Assembly (NCBI RefSeq): GCF_037652055.1
Contig: NZ_JBBKAH010000012.1
Location: forward strand, 124,001 to 188,000
Reading direction: 5' to 3'
DNA length: 64,000 nucleotides
Source of the DNA: Pelagibius sp037652055
GTDB lineage: Bacteria > Pseudomonadota > Alphaproteobacteria > Kiloniellales > Kiloniellaceae
Part shown: positions 19,802-27,997 of the stretch, piece by piece
Position numbering within the stretch: the first letter of the stretch is position 1
Layout of the letters: the number at the start of each line of letters is the position of its first letter
Position numbers and translations under genes: made by a program
The notes under the pieces: model-generated
Databases searched by the model: none
What the model was told of the DNA's origin: nothing
Seen by the model: only the letters and a program-made list of their open reading frames with translations

Positions 19802-21442
19802 ATGACGGCAGCCGTTGAACAGGCCTTCGAAGCCCTGCGCGCCCATCACTGGGAGATGAAGGGCAGCCGCCTCAGGGATCTCTTCGCCGAGAATCCCGAC
19901 CGCTTCGACCGCTTCTCCCTCCGGCTCGACGACCTGCTGCTGGACTTCTCGAAGAACCTCATCCTTCCCGAGACGCTGGAGAAGCTGCTCGTCCTGGCGC
20001 GCGCGGCCGGGGTCGAAGAGGCCCGCGAGGCGATGTTCGGCGGCGAGAAGATCAACGCGACCGAGGGGCGGGCGGTGCTGCACACCGCGCTGCGCAACCG
20101 CGCCGACCGGCCGGTGCTGGTCGACGGCCACGACGTCATGAGCGACGTGCGCGAGGTGCTGGACGCCACGGCCGCCTTCGCCGAGGGCGTGCGCGAGGGC
20201 GCCATCGGCGGCGCGACCGGAGAGCGCTTCACCGACGTGGTGAACATCGGCATCGGCGGCTCCGACCTCGGCCCGGCGATGGTGACCCGCGCCCTCTCGC
20301 CCTACGGGCAAGAGGGCCTCACCTGCCACTTCGTCTCCAACGTCGACGGCGCCCACCTCAGCGATACGCTGAAGGGACTCGATCCCAGAACGACGCTGTT
20401 CCTCGTCGCTTCCAAGACCTTCACCACCCTGGAGACCATGACCAACGCCCGCTCGGCGCGCGCCTGGCTGGTCGCGGCGCTGGGCGAGGAAGCGGTCGCC
20501 GACCACTTCGCCGCCATCTCGACCGCGCTCGACAAGGTTGCTGCCTTCGGCATCGCCGAGGACCGCATCTTCGGTTTCTGGGACTGGGTCGGCGGGCGCT
20601 ACTCGGTGTGGTCGGCCATCGGCCTGCCAGTGATGATCGCTATCGGCCCCGCCCGCTTCGCCGAGTTCCTGCAGGGCGGCTTTGAGATGGACGAGCATTT
20701 CCGCTCGGCGCCGCTCAGTGCCAACCTGCCGGTGATCCTGGCGCTAATCGGTGTGTGGTACCGCGACGTCTGGGGTTTTCCCGCCCAGGCGGTGCTGCCC
20801 TACGATCAGCGCCTGGAGCGCTTCACCGCCTACCTGCAGCAGCTCGACATGGAATCCAACGGCAAGCGGGTGACGCTGACCGGCCATCCGGTGGCCGAGG
20901 CGACCGGGCCTGTCGTCTGGGGCGAGCCCGGCACCAACGGACAACACGCCTTCTACCAGCTGCTGCATCAGGGCACCGACGTGGTGCCCTGCGATTTCCT
21001 TGTCGCCGCCGAGCCCCATGAAAACCTCGGCGACCACCATGTCCAGCTCATCGCCAACTGCCTGGCCCAGTCCGAAGCGCTGATGCGCGGCAAGACGATC
21101 GAAGAGGCGCGCGCCGAGCTGGAGGCCGCCGGCCTGGACAGGAAGGCGGTCGCGGCCCTGCTGCCGCACAAGGTCTTCCCCGGCAACCGCCCCAGCAATA
21201 CGCTGCTCTACAAGAAGCTCTCCCCGCGCACCCTCGGCCGACTCATCGCCCTCTACGAGCACAAGGTCTTCGTGCAGGGGCGCATCTGGGGCATCAACTC
21301 CTTCGACCAGTGGGGCGTCGAGCTGGGCAAGCAGCTGGCTGGCGAGATCCTGCCGATGCTGAAAGGGGACAAGGCCGCGGAAGGCCGCGACGGCTCGACC
21401 GTCGGCCTGCTGGCCGAAGTGACGAAACTGCGTTCGCGCTAG
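19802..21442 (+). CDS. pgi: Glucose-6-phosphate isomerase
   Basis: Interconverts glucose 6-phosphate and fructose 6-phosphate; in this operon it allows fructose or gluconeogenic carbon to enter the Entner-Doudoroff route. The 546-residue protein is of the long bacterial type, with VNIGIGGSDLGPAMVTRAL, the signature FWDWVGGRYSVWSAIGLP, and the C-terminal WGINSFDQWGVELGKQLA. The catalytic Glu is in GEPGTNGQHAFYQLLHQGT and the Lys in the WGVELGK segment. The gene ends convergently with the TauE-like gene, sharing the bases CTAG. Confidence 0.95.
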   Translation: MTAAVEQAFEALRAHHWEMKGSRLRDLFAENPDRFDRFSLRLDDLLLDFSKNLILPETLEKLLVLARAAGVEEAREAMFGGEKINATEGRAVLHTALRNRADRPVLVDGHDVMSDVREVLDATAAFAEGVREGAIGGATGERFTDVVNIGIGGSDLGPAMVTRALSPYGQEGLTCHFVSNVDGAHLSDTLKGLDPRTTLFLVASKTFTTLETMTNARSARAWLVAALGEEAVADHFAAISTALDKVAAFGIAEDRIFGFWDWVGGRYSVWSAIGLPVMIAIGPARFAEFLQGGFEMDEHFRSAPLSANLPVILALIGVWYRDVWGFPAQAVLPYDQRLERFTAYLQQLDMESNGKRVTLTGHPVAEATGPVVWGEPGTNGQHAFYQLLHQGTDVVPCDFLVAAEPHENLGDHHVQLIANCLAQSEALMRGKTIEEARAELEAAGLDRKAVAALLPHKVFPGNRPSNTLLYKKLSPRTLGRLIALYEHKVFVQGRIWGINSFDQWGVELGKQLAGEILPMLKGDKAAEGRDGSTVGLLAEVTKLRSR

Positions 21443-22359
21443 GGCGTGTCCGACGTGATCGAGTAGACGTCTTCCGGCGTGGCCGTCAGGTCGAAGGCCA
21501 CGTCGATCGCCATGCCCAGCACCATGAGCGCGAGCAGGATGCGCAGCTGCTCCGTGCGCAGGCGTGCGCCGAGGCGGGCACCCATCTGAGCGCCGATGGT
21601 GCCGCCGACCAGCAGCAGGATCGCCAGCACCGCGTCGACGGTCTGGTTGGTGGCCGCCTGCAGGATGGTGACGTTGGCGCTGACGAAGATGATCTGAAAC
21701 AGCGAGGTGCCCACGACGACGCTGGTCGGCATGCCGATCAGATAGATCATCGCCGGGACCATGACGAAGCCGCCGCCCACGCCCATGATGGCGGAGAGCA
21801 CGCCGACGCAGAAGCCGACTCCCAGCGGCACCAGCGCCGAGATGTAGAGCCGCGAACGGCGGAAGCGCATCTTCCAGGGCAGGCGGTGGATCCAGGTGTG
21901 GCGGTGCGCGCCGCGGCCGACCGGCTTGCCGGTCCTGCGCTGGCGCAGGTACATGTTCAGCGCGTCAACGAACATGAGGGTGCCGAGGGCGCCCAGCAGG
22001 ATCACGTAGCACAGCGAAATGGTGAGCTCGATCTGGCCCAGCGCGCTCAGCACGCCGAACAGCCAGATGCCGGCCGTCGATCCGGCGAAGCCGCCGGCCA
22101 GCAGGATGAGGCCCATCTTGATATCGACGTTGCGCCGCTGCCAGTGCGCGATGCAGCCGGAGACGCTGGCCCCGGCCACCTGGTTCGCCGCCGTGGCCAC
22201 CGCGACCGCCGGCGGAATGCCGATCTGCATCAGCAAGGGGGTCAGCAGAAAGCCGCCGCCGACGCCGAACATGCCCGACAGCAGCCCGATGCCCGCCCCG
22301 AGGCCGAGGATGAGGAAGAGGTCCTCGGAAAGTCCGGCGATGGGAAGATAGATCTCCAT
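21439..22359 (-). CDS. TauE/SafE-family sulfite exporter-like membrane protein
   Basis: A 306-residue protein with about eight transmembrane helices. The two characteristic repeats are GLLSGMFGVGGGFLLTPLLM near the N-terminus and GVLSAIMGVGGGFVMVPAMI in the second half. The long alphaproteobacterial subtype begins MEIYLPIAGLS, which supports ATG 22359 over upstream starts. Proposed substrates of the family are sulfite, sulfoacetate and related anions; nothing nearby fixes it. The 193-base gap on its 5' side (22360-22552) would hold its promoter. Confidence 0.88.
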   Translation of the reverse strand: MEIYLPIAGLSEDLFLILGLGAGIGLLSGMFGVGGGFLLTPLLMQIGIPPAVAVATAANQVAGASVSGCIAHWQRRNVDIKMGLILLAGGFAGSTAGIWLFGVLSALGQIELTISLCYVILLGALGTLMFVDALNMYLRQRRTGKPVGRGAHRHTWIHRLPWKMRFRRSRLYISALVPLGVGFCVGVLSAIMGVGGGFVMVPAMIYLIGMPTSVVVGTSLFQIIFVSANVTILQAATNQTVDAVLAILLLVGGTIGAQMGARLGARLRTEQLRILLALMVLGMAIDVAFDLTATPEDVYSITSDTP

Positions 22360-22552
22360 GAGAGCGGAGCTTGTGCCAGGTGGGTGTGGAGAGAGCTTAA
22401 ATGCGGCGGCCTGCGGTGCAGGGCGGGCGCTCATCCGTTCTAGTCCAGTGGCGGAGCGTTGTCGAGCCGGTTGGCCGCTGCCGGCGCCTCTGCCCCTGTC
22501 GTTTCGGAGCTGTTCCCCGGACGACACCACGGGTATGGCAAGGGCGAACCTC

Positions 22553-22921
22553 TCAACCCGGCGGGCTGGAGAAGGTCAGCCGATTGCCGAAGGGGTCGCC
22601 CAGGGTGAGTTCGCGCGTGCCCCAGGGCATCTTCTCCGGGGCGCCGGGATGCGCGAACTTGTACGGCCGCTGCTTCAGGTCGGTGGCGAAGCCGTCGATG
22701 TCGTCGCAGTGGATCCGCAGGCGGCTGCCCGGCGTGGCGTCGCCGTGGTGCTCGGAGAGATGCAGCACGCAGCCATCCCGGGAAACCTGCAGGTAGAGCG
22801 GGAAGTCGTCGCCGAAGCGGTGCTCCCAGTCGACGGTGAAGCCCAGCCAGTCGACATAGAACGCCTTCGCCTTGGCCTCGTCGAAGATGCGCAGGACAGG
22901 GATGGGTGCTGTAAGTTTCAT
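22553..22921 (-). CDS. VOC-family (glyoxalase/bleomycin-resistance-like) protein
   Basis: A 122-residue vicinal-oxygen-chelate protein with the one-domain pattern PVLRIFDEAKAKAFYVDWLG, VLHLSEHHGD, RLRIHCDDIDGFA and LGDPFGNRLTF. It resembles the Ble-type drug-binding proteins in length and order. It could bind a drug or be an enzyme; the metal-site residues are not fully conserved. It follows the LysR-type regulator by six bases on the same strand and is probably co-transcribed with it. Confidence 0.8.
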   Translation of the reverse strand: MKLTAPIPVLRIFDEAKAKAFYVDWLGFTVDWEHRFGDDFPLYLQVSRDGCVLHLSEHHGDATPGSRLRIHCDDIDGFATDLKQRPYKFAHPGAPEKMPWGTRELTLGDPFGNRLTFSSPPG

Positions 22922-22927
22922 GACGGG

Positions 22928-23926
22928 CTAGCGGCTTCCGTCGATGCTTCTGAGGTTCGGCCGCGGCTCCTCCGGCCAGGTGATGAGCTCGGACAGCCAC
23001 GGCAGGGCGGCGAAGAGATCCGGCAGGCGGCGGCGCTTCAGGATGTCGCGCACGGCGGCGGCCAGCACCTCCGGCGTGGCGCCGAGGTCGCCGCGCCGCG
23101 CGACCAGGGAGATCGGCCGCGAGAAGCGCCCGCGCTTCAGCGGCTCGACCCGCAGGCGCTCGATCTGGCGGATCTCCTGCAACAGGCAGAGTGGCGTCGA
23201 GAGGCTCCAGCCCATGCCGTCGGCCACCGCCGACAGCTGGCTGCTGGCGGTATCGAACTCCACCTCGATGGGCACGTTGAGGCGCAGGCGGTTCAGCTGC
23301 CCCTCGATCTGGCGGCCGATCGCCGAGCGCAGCGAGTAGCGCACGAAGGGCATGGCGGCGAGGGCCTCCAGCGGCTCCGCCGGCCCGTCGTAGCTTGCCG
23401 GGAAGACCAGCACGAAGGGCTCGGTCAGAATGGCGTGGCTTTCCAGACCCTCGACGCCGTCCAGCTCGTCGGTGGTGGTGACCACCGCGTCCACCGTGTG
23501 GTTCAGCAGCGCCGCATGATTGTCGGGCGAGATGCCGGCCCAGATGCGCCAGCGCTTGGCGAGTTGGCGCTGCTCGGCGACCAGCAGCGGTCCCACCGTG
23601 TTTGCGATGCTCTCGGCCATGGCGAGAGTGAGGCTGGAGAGCTGGCGCAGGTCACGGTCGCGCAGGCCGCGGTAGAGGTCGCCGGCCTCGGCCAGAATCA
23701 CGCGGCCCCGCTCGTAGAGGGTGGTGCCGGCGGCGGTCAGCGCCAGCGGGCGGACCGAGCGGTCGAAGAGCTCGCTGCCCAGCGCCTCTTCCAGGTTGCC
23801 GACGATCTGCGAGACGCTGGACTGGGTGAGGCCCAGCTGCTTGGCCGCCGAGGTCATGCCGCCGGCCTCCGCCACCATGACGAAGACGCGTAGCGCCCTC
23901 AGATCGAAGCTCTGTGGCAGGTCCAT
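22928..23926 (-). CDS. LysR-family transcriptional regulator
   Basis: A 332-residue regulator: winged helix-turn-helix at about 8-67 (DLRALRVFVMVAEAGGMTSA, QLGLTQSSVSQIVGNLEEAL) followed by a periplasmic-binding-protein-like effector domain. The start ATG lies directly after TGATTTTTC, the tail of a hairpin that would terminate the soxBDAG transcript, and no ribosome binding site is visible. Translation may be leaderless or come from read-through. Its targets may include the VOC gene or the sox operon. Confidence 0.88.
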   Translation of the reverse strand: MDLPQSFDLRALRVFVMVAEAGGMTSAAKQLGLTQSSVSQIVGNLEEALGSELFDRSVRPLALTAAGTTLYERGRVILAEAGDLYRGLRDRDLRQLSSLTLAMAESIANTVGPLLVAEQRQLAKRWRIWAGISPDNHAALLNHTVDAVVTTTDELDGVEGLESHAILTEPFVLVFPASYDGPAEPLEALAAMPFVRYSLRSAIGRQIEGQLNRLRLNVPIEVEFDTASSQLSAVADGMGWSLSTPLCLLQEIRQIERLRVEPLKRGRFSRPISLVARRGDLGATPEVLAAAVRDILKRRRLPDLFAALPWLSELITWPEEPRPNLRSIDGSR

Positions 23927-23929
23927 GAA

Positions 23930-23958
23930 AAATCAGCGGTCCCAGAATGACGGACCGC
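23930..23958 (-). terminator. Intrinsic terminator after soxG
   Basis: On the minus strand GCGGTCC, a 9-base loop and GGACCGC (arms 23952-23958 and 23936-23942) are followed by TGATTTTTC. This is the clearest rho-independent terminator in the window. It lies ten bases after the soxG stop and runs into the start codon of the LysR gene. Confidence 0.7.
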
Positions 23959-23968
23959 CGAAGCGATC

Positions 23969-24580
23969 CTAAGCGCTGCCGGGCCGGGAGACGCGGTAGC
24001 CGGTCTCCGCCGCCGCCTCGGTCAGCCAGTCCCAGAACGATAGCGCGAAGCCCCGGTAGACATAAAGGTCGAAGCTCTCTCCCCCGAGATTGTCTGGCGA
24101 AACGCGGCGCAGGATGACGCCGACCTCGTGGATGGCAGACTGCGCCACCTTGAGCGGCGGAAAAGCCGTGGGATGGAGGTCGAGGGCGAGGCCCTTGGCC
24201 AGCACCCAGGTGGCCTTCGGCCCGCTGACCCGGATCGCGACGCGGGCGTGGGAGAGGTCGGTGACGGCGCCCAGATCGGGGCCGATCTGCCCGGCGAGGC
24301 GCTGGGCGAGGCGCGGGTCGCGGCTCTCCACCAGCCAGCGTCCCGGCGCGATGGCCAGGATGGCGCCCTCGGCATCGCCGCTGGAGCCGCTGGGCCCCTG
24401 TGGCGGCGCGCAGCCGGTCAGTGAGGCGACGATGCCTTCCACCTGCTCGGCGGTATCGGGCCAGGCGGCGACCTGGACCAGGGAGACCAGCGCGCGCTCG
24501 GCCAGCTCTACGCCGGGCGCGCCGCGCCCGGCCGTGCAAGGCTCGGCATGACCTTTCAGAGGCGAGATCGCGTCAGACAT
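23969..24580 (-). CDS. soxG: Sarcosine oxidase gamma subunit
   Basis: A 203-residue subunit of heterotetrameric sarcosine oxidase. It has the divergent GcvT-like fold of SoxG, with APGRWLVESRDPRLAQRL, THARVAIRVSGP-like VTDLSHARVAIRVSGPKA, and YVYRGFALSFWDWL near the end. The ATG at 24580 overlaps the last codons of soxA by eight bases, which fits the coupled order soxB-soxD-soxA-soxG. A hairpin with a T-run follows the stop. Confidence 0.92.
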   Translation of the reverse strand: MSDAISPLKGHAEPCTAGRGAPGVELAERALVSLVQVAAWPDTAEQVEGIVASLTGCAPPQGPSGSSGDAEGAILAIAPGRWLVESRDPRLAQRLAGQIGPDLGAVTDLSHARVAIRVSGPKATWVLAKGLALDLHPTAFPPLKVAQSAIHEVGVILRRVSPDNLGGESFDLYVYRGFALSFWDWLTEAAAETGYRVSRPGSA

Positions 24581-27551
24581 GCATGCGGCTCCCGTCCGGA
24601 TCGAAGAAGTGCGACGACACCACCTCGACCGCGACATCGATGTTCTTCAGGGGATAGGTGGCCACCAGCTTTTCGCCGATGCGCTGCGGGCCGTCCTCCA
24701 GCAGGCCGAGCGCGATGTATTTCTCCAGCGCCGGGCTGTAGGTGGTGGAGGTGACATGGCCGAGGCTCTTGGGCGGTTGCCCCTTGTCGTCGGCGGCGAC
24801 CAGGTGCGCGCCGGCGCGGATCTTGCCGCCGTCGGCGGAAACCAGGCCGACCAGCTTCAGGCGCCGGGGATCGGTGAGGCCCTCGCGGTCCAGCATCGAA
24901 GATCCGATGAAGGTCTTCTTCGACGATACCATGCCGCCCAGGCCCAGATCCGCGGCGGTGGTGCGGCCATCCAGCTCCGGCCCCGCCACATGGCCCTTCT
25001 CGATGCGCAGGGTGCCCAGCGCCTCGACGCCGTAGGGGATCATGCCGAAAGGCTTGCCGGCCGCGAGCAGGCGCGTCCACACCGCCTCGCCGTGATGGGC
25101 GCCGCAGTAGACCTCATAGGCCAGCTCGCCGGAGAAGGAGAGGCGGGCGACCAGCACGGGCATGCCATCCAGGCTGCCCTTGCGCACGCCCATGAAGGGC
25201 AACGCTTCGTTCGAGACGTCGATGTCGGAGAGCGCGGCGGCAAGCACGGCGCGGCTCTTCGGCCCGGAGACCGCCATGCCGGCCCACTGCTCCGTCACCG
25301 AGGTGACGGCCACCTTCAGTTCCGGCCACACCGCCGCAAGCAGGAATTCCAGCTGCGTCAGCACCGGCGCGGCGTTCGCGGTCGTGGTGGTCATGAGGAA
25401 CTGCGTATCGCTGAGGCGCCAGGTGGTGCCGTCATCCCAAAGGAAGCCGTCCTCGCGCAGCATCAGGCCGTACCGCGCCTTGCCCTCGGGCAACTTCAGG
25501 AAGCCGTTGGAATAGACGCGGTTGAGGAACTCGGCGGCGTCGGGTCCCTGTACGTCGATCTTGCCGAGGGTGGAGACGTCGACCATACCGACGCTCTCGC
25601 GCACCTGACGGGCTTCGCGCACGTAGGCCTGTTCGACGGTTTCGCTGCCTTGGGCGTAAATGCGCGGGCGCAACCAGAGGCCGGCCTCGATCATCTCGGC
25701 GCCGTTGGCGATGTGCCAGTCGTGCATCGGCGTGCGGCGCGTCGGACGGAAGTGGCCGCCGCGCGCCTGGCCCGCCAGCGCACCGAGCGAGACCGGCGTA
25801 TAGGGCGGTCGGAAGCGCGTCGTGCCGACTTCGGGAATGGAGAGCTGGCGCTCCCGCGCCATGAGCGCGAGGCCGATGACGTTGGAGGTTTTGCCTTGGT
25901 CGGTCGCCATGCCCAGCGTCGTGTAGCGCTTCAGGTGTTCGACCGAGCGGAAACCTTCGCGGTGCGCGAGCGACACATCCGAGGCCGTGACATCGTGCTG
26001 CAAATCGACGAAGGCCTTGCCCTTGCCGTGGGGCGGTCGCGCGTCCCACACCGGCAGCGGCGCGTCGGCGAGCGGCTCGTCGGCGATCTTCGGCAGCGTG
26101 ACGGCAGGCGCGGCGAGGCCGCAGGACTCGGCGGCCTCGGTGCCGGCCCTGGCGCCTTCGGCCAGCGCCGCCGCCGTGCCGAGTGCTCCGTTGCAGGCGC
26201 CGGCGGCCCGCCAGGGCTGCGTCGGAGCGCCGGGCAGGAAGGCGGTCAGGGTGTCGTCCCAGCGCGCCGCGCCGCCGGCCTGGCTCGCCAGGTGGAGGGT
26301 CGGCGTCCAGCCGCCGGAGACCAGCAGGCAGTCGGCGGCGATCTGGCGGGCCGTATCGCTGGCCCCTCTTGCGGGGTCGAAAGGTGCCACGGCGATGCCG
26401 CTGATCCGCTGGCCGCCGAGCGCCCGGGTGACGGCATGGCCCAGCAGCAGCTCGGCGCCTGAGGCCTGCGCGATCGCCTGTGCCTGCGCGCCGATCGTGC
26501 GGCGCGCGTCGATGATGGCGGTGACCTTCGCGCCCGCCGCGCTGAGCGCGGCGACGCTGCGGTAGGCGCCGTCGTTGTTGGTGAAGAGGGCCACTTGCTC
26601 GCCCGGTGCGACGCCGTAGTGCTGCACATAGATCCGGCCGGCATCGGCCAGCATCACACCCGGCTTGTCGTTGTCGCCGAATACGATGGGGCGCTCGATG
26701 GCGCCGGTGGCCAGCACCACCCGGCGCGCGCGGATGGTCCAGTGGCGCTCGCGCGGCTGGCCTTCCGACGGCACGGCGAGGTGGTCGGCGACACGCTCGA
26801 CGGCGCCCAGCGTGTTGTCGTCGTAGTAGCCGTAGACCGTGGTACGCGGCAGCAAGGTCACATTCTCGAGCGCGGCGAGTTCGGCGAGCAGGTCGCTCGC
26901 GACGGCATCGCCGCGCAGGGCGCCGCCCGGCGCTGCCTGTTCGTCGGCCAAAATCACCCGGGCGCCACTGCGCGCGGCGGCCAGCGCCGCCATCAGGCCC
27001 GCAGCGCCCGCGCCGACCACCAGGACGTCGCAGAAGGCGTTCATCTCCTCGTAGCGGTCGGGGTCGGCCAGCGTGGTGCCGGCGCCGAGGCCGGCGGCCT
27101 TGCGGATGAAATGCTCGTAGAACATCCACGCCTTGCGCGTCGGACCCATGAAGGTCTTGTAGTAGAAGCCCGCCGAGAGGATCGGCCCGGCCAGCCCGTT
27201 CACCGCCATGACGTCGAAGCCGAGCGAGGGCCAGCGGTTCTGGCTCACGGCTTCCAGGCCGTCGAACAGTTCCACCACCGTCGCCCGGGTGTTGGGCTCG
27301 GCCCGCGCGCCGCTGCGCAGGGTGACCAGCGCGTTGGGCTCCTCGACCCCGGCGGAGATCAGTCCGCGCGGGCGGTGGTACTTGAAGCTGCGCCCGAACA
27401 GGTCGACGCCACTGGCCAGCAGCGCCGAGGCCAGGGTATCGCCGGCGAAACCCTGGTAGCGTTTTCCGTCGAAGGTGAAGCTCAGCGGCTTGCCGCGGTC
27501 GATGGCCTGGCCGACGCCAAGACCACTTTGGGGAAGGCGGTATCCGCTCAT
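24573..27551 (-). CDS. soxA: Sarcosine oxidase alpha subunit
   Basis: The 992-residue alpha subunit of the tetrameric enzyme that oxidises sarcosine to glycine and passes the methyl group to tetrahydrofolate. Order of domains: a ferredoxin-like N-terminal fold (FTFDGKRYQGFAGDTLASAL), an NAD-binding pyridine nucleotide-disulphide oxidoreductase domain (CDVLVVGAGAAGLMAALAAA near 170), and a C-terminal GcvT/DMGO-type folate-binding domain from about 610 (ESVGMVDVSTLGKIDVQGPD, LSFSGELAYEVYC). The start ATG overlaps the soxD stop as ATGA. The N-terminal fold lacks the usual four 2Fe-2S Cys, as in other SoxA proteins. Confidence 0.96.
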   Translation of the reverse strand: MSGYRLPQSGLGVGQAIDRGKPLSFTFDGKRYQGFAGDTLASALLASGVDLFGRSFKYHRPRGLISAGVEEPNALVTLRSGARAEPNTRATVVELFDGLEAVSQNRWPSLGFDVMAVNGLAGPILSAGFYYKTFMGPTRKAWMFYEHFIRKAAGLGAGTTLADPDRYEEMNAFCDVLVVGAGAAGLMAALAAARSGARVILADEQAAPGGALRGDAVASDLLAELAALENVTLLPRTTVYGYYDDNTLGAVERVADHLAVPSEGQPRERHWTIRARRVVLATGAIERPIVFGDNDKPGVMLADAGRIYVQHYGVAPGEQVALFTNNDGAYRSVAALSAAGAKVTAIIDARRTIGAQAQAIAQASGAELLLGHAVTRALGGQRISGIAVAPFDPARGASDTARQIAADCLLVSGGWTPTLHLASQAGGAARWDDTLTAFLPGAPTQPWRAAGACNGALGTAAALAEGARAGTEAAESCGLAAPAVTLPKIADEPLADAPLPVWDARPPHGKGKAFVDLQHDVTASDVSLAHREGFRSVEHLKRYTTLGMATDQGKTSNVIGLALMARERQLSIPEVGTTRFRPPYTPVSLGALAGQARGGHFRPTRRTPMHDWHIANGAEMIEAGLWLRPRIYAQGSETVEQAYVREARQVRESVGMVDVSTLGKIDVQGPDAAEFLNRVYSNGFLKLPEGKARYGLMLREDGFLWDDGTTWRLSDTQFLMTTTTANAAPVLTQLEFLLAAVWPELKVAVTSVTEQWAGMAVSGPKSRAVLAAALSDIDVSNEALPFMGVRKGSLDGMPVLVARLSFSGELAYEVYCGAHHGEAVWTRLLAAGKPFGMIPYGVEALGTLRIEKGHVAGPELDGRTTAADLGLGGMVSSKKTFIGSSMLDREGLTDPRRLKLVGLVSADGGKIRAGAHLVAADDKGQPPKSLGHVTSTTYSPALEKYIALGLLEDGPQRIGEKLVATYPLKNIDVAVEVVSSHFFDPDGSRMHV

Positions 27552-27829
27552 GCGTCGCTCCCCGTGCGCGCGGCCCAGGGGCCGACGACCTCGGCGCCTT
27601 CGATCCTGTGGCTCACGGTATCGCGCGTCACCTTCAGCCACAGGCGGCAGCCTTGGCCGTGGTGCCAGTACTCGACATGGCGGCCGCGCGGGTTGTCGCG
27701 GTAGAAGACGTAGTCGTTCCAGTCTTCGGGCGAAGCGCTCGCGGGGTCGGGACGTGCCTTGCCGGCTTCGCGGCCGTAGGTGAACTCACCGACGTCGCGC
27801 GGGCCGCAGTGCGGGCAGGGGATCAGCAT
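27548..27829 (-). CDS. soxD: Sarcosine oxidase delta subunit
   Basis: A 93-residue zinc-binding subunit. Cys5 and Cys8 (IPCPHCGPRD), a His at 56-57 and Cys61 (EYWHHGQGC) match the zinc ligands of known SoxD. It sits between soxB and soxA as usual, overlaps soxA by ATGA, and is separated from soxB by 168 bases holding a palindromic repeat. Confidence 0.95.
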   Translation of the reverse strand: MLIPCPHCGPRDVGEFTYGREAGKARPDPASASPEDWNDYVFYRDNPRGRHVEYWHHGQGCRLWLKVTRDTVSHRIEGAEVVGPWAARTGSDA

Positions 27830-27864
27830 CGGGCGGCTCCGTTGCGCAAGGCGTTGCCGATCGA

Positions 27865-27970
27865 CCTCGTGCTTCGAGACGGGCCTGCGGCCCTCCTCAG
27901 CATGAGGTCGATGAAAGAAAGGAGCCTCATCCTGAGGAGCCGCCGGCAGGCGGCGTCTCGAAGGACGAGG
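27865..27970. repeat. Two inverted copies of a REP-like intergenic palindrome
   Basis: One unit is 27865-27907 (begins CCTCGTGCTTCGAGAC, ends CAGCATGAGG) and the second is 27925-27970 in the opposite orientation (begins CCTCATCCTGAGGAG, ends TCGAAGGACGAGG). This repeat type is widespread between genes in Alphaproteobacteria. Here it lies inside the sox operon between soxB and soxD, where the transcript would form a large cruciform-like structure that may stabilise the soxB message. Confidence 0.85.
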
Positions 27971-27997
27971 CGGGAAGCGGCTTGCATCCTTCGGCTC

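Noticed and set aside
24579..27704. Plus-strand frames (24579-26462, 26595-27704) opposite soxA
   Set aside because: soxA is complete with folate and FAD motifs; the antisense frames have no start signals or motifs.
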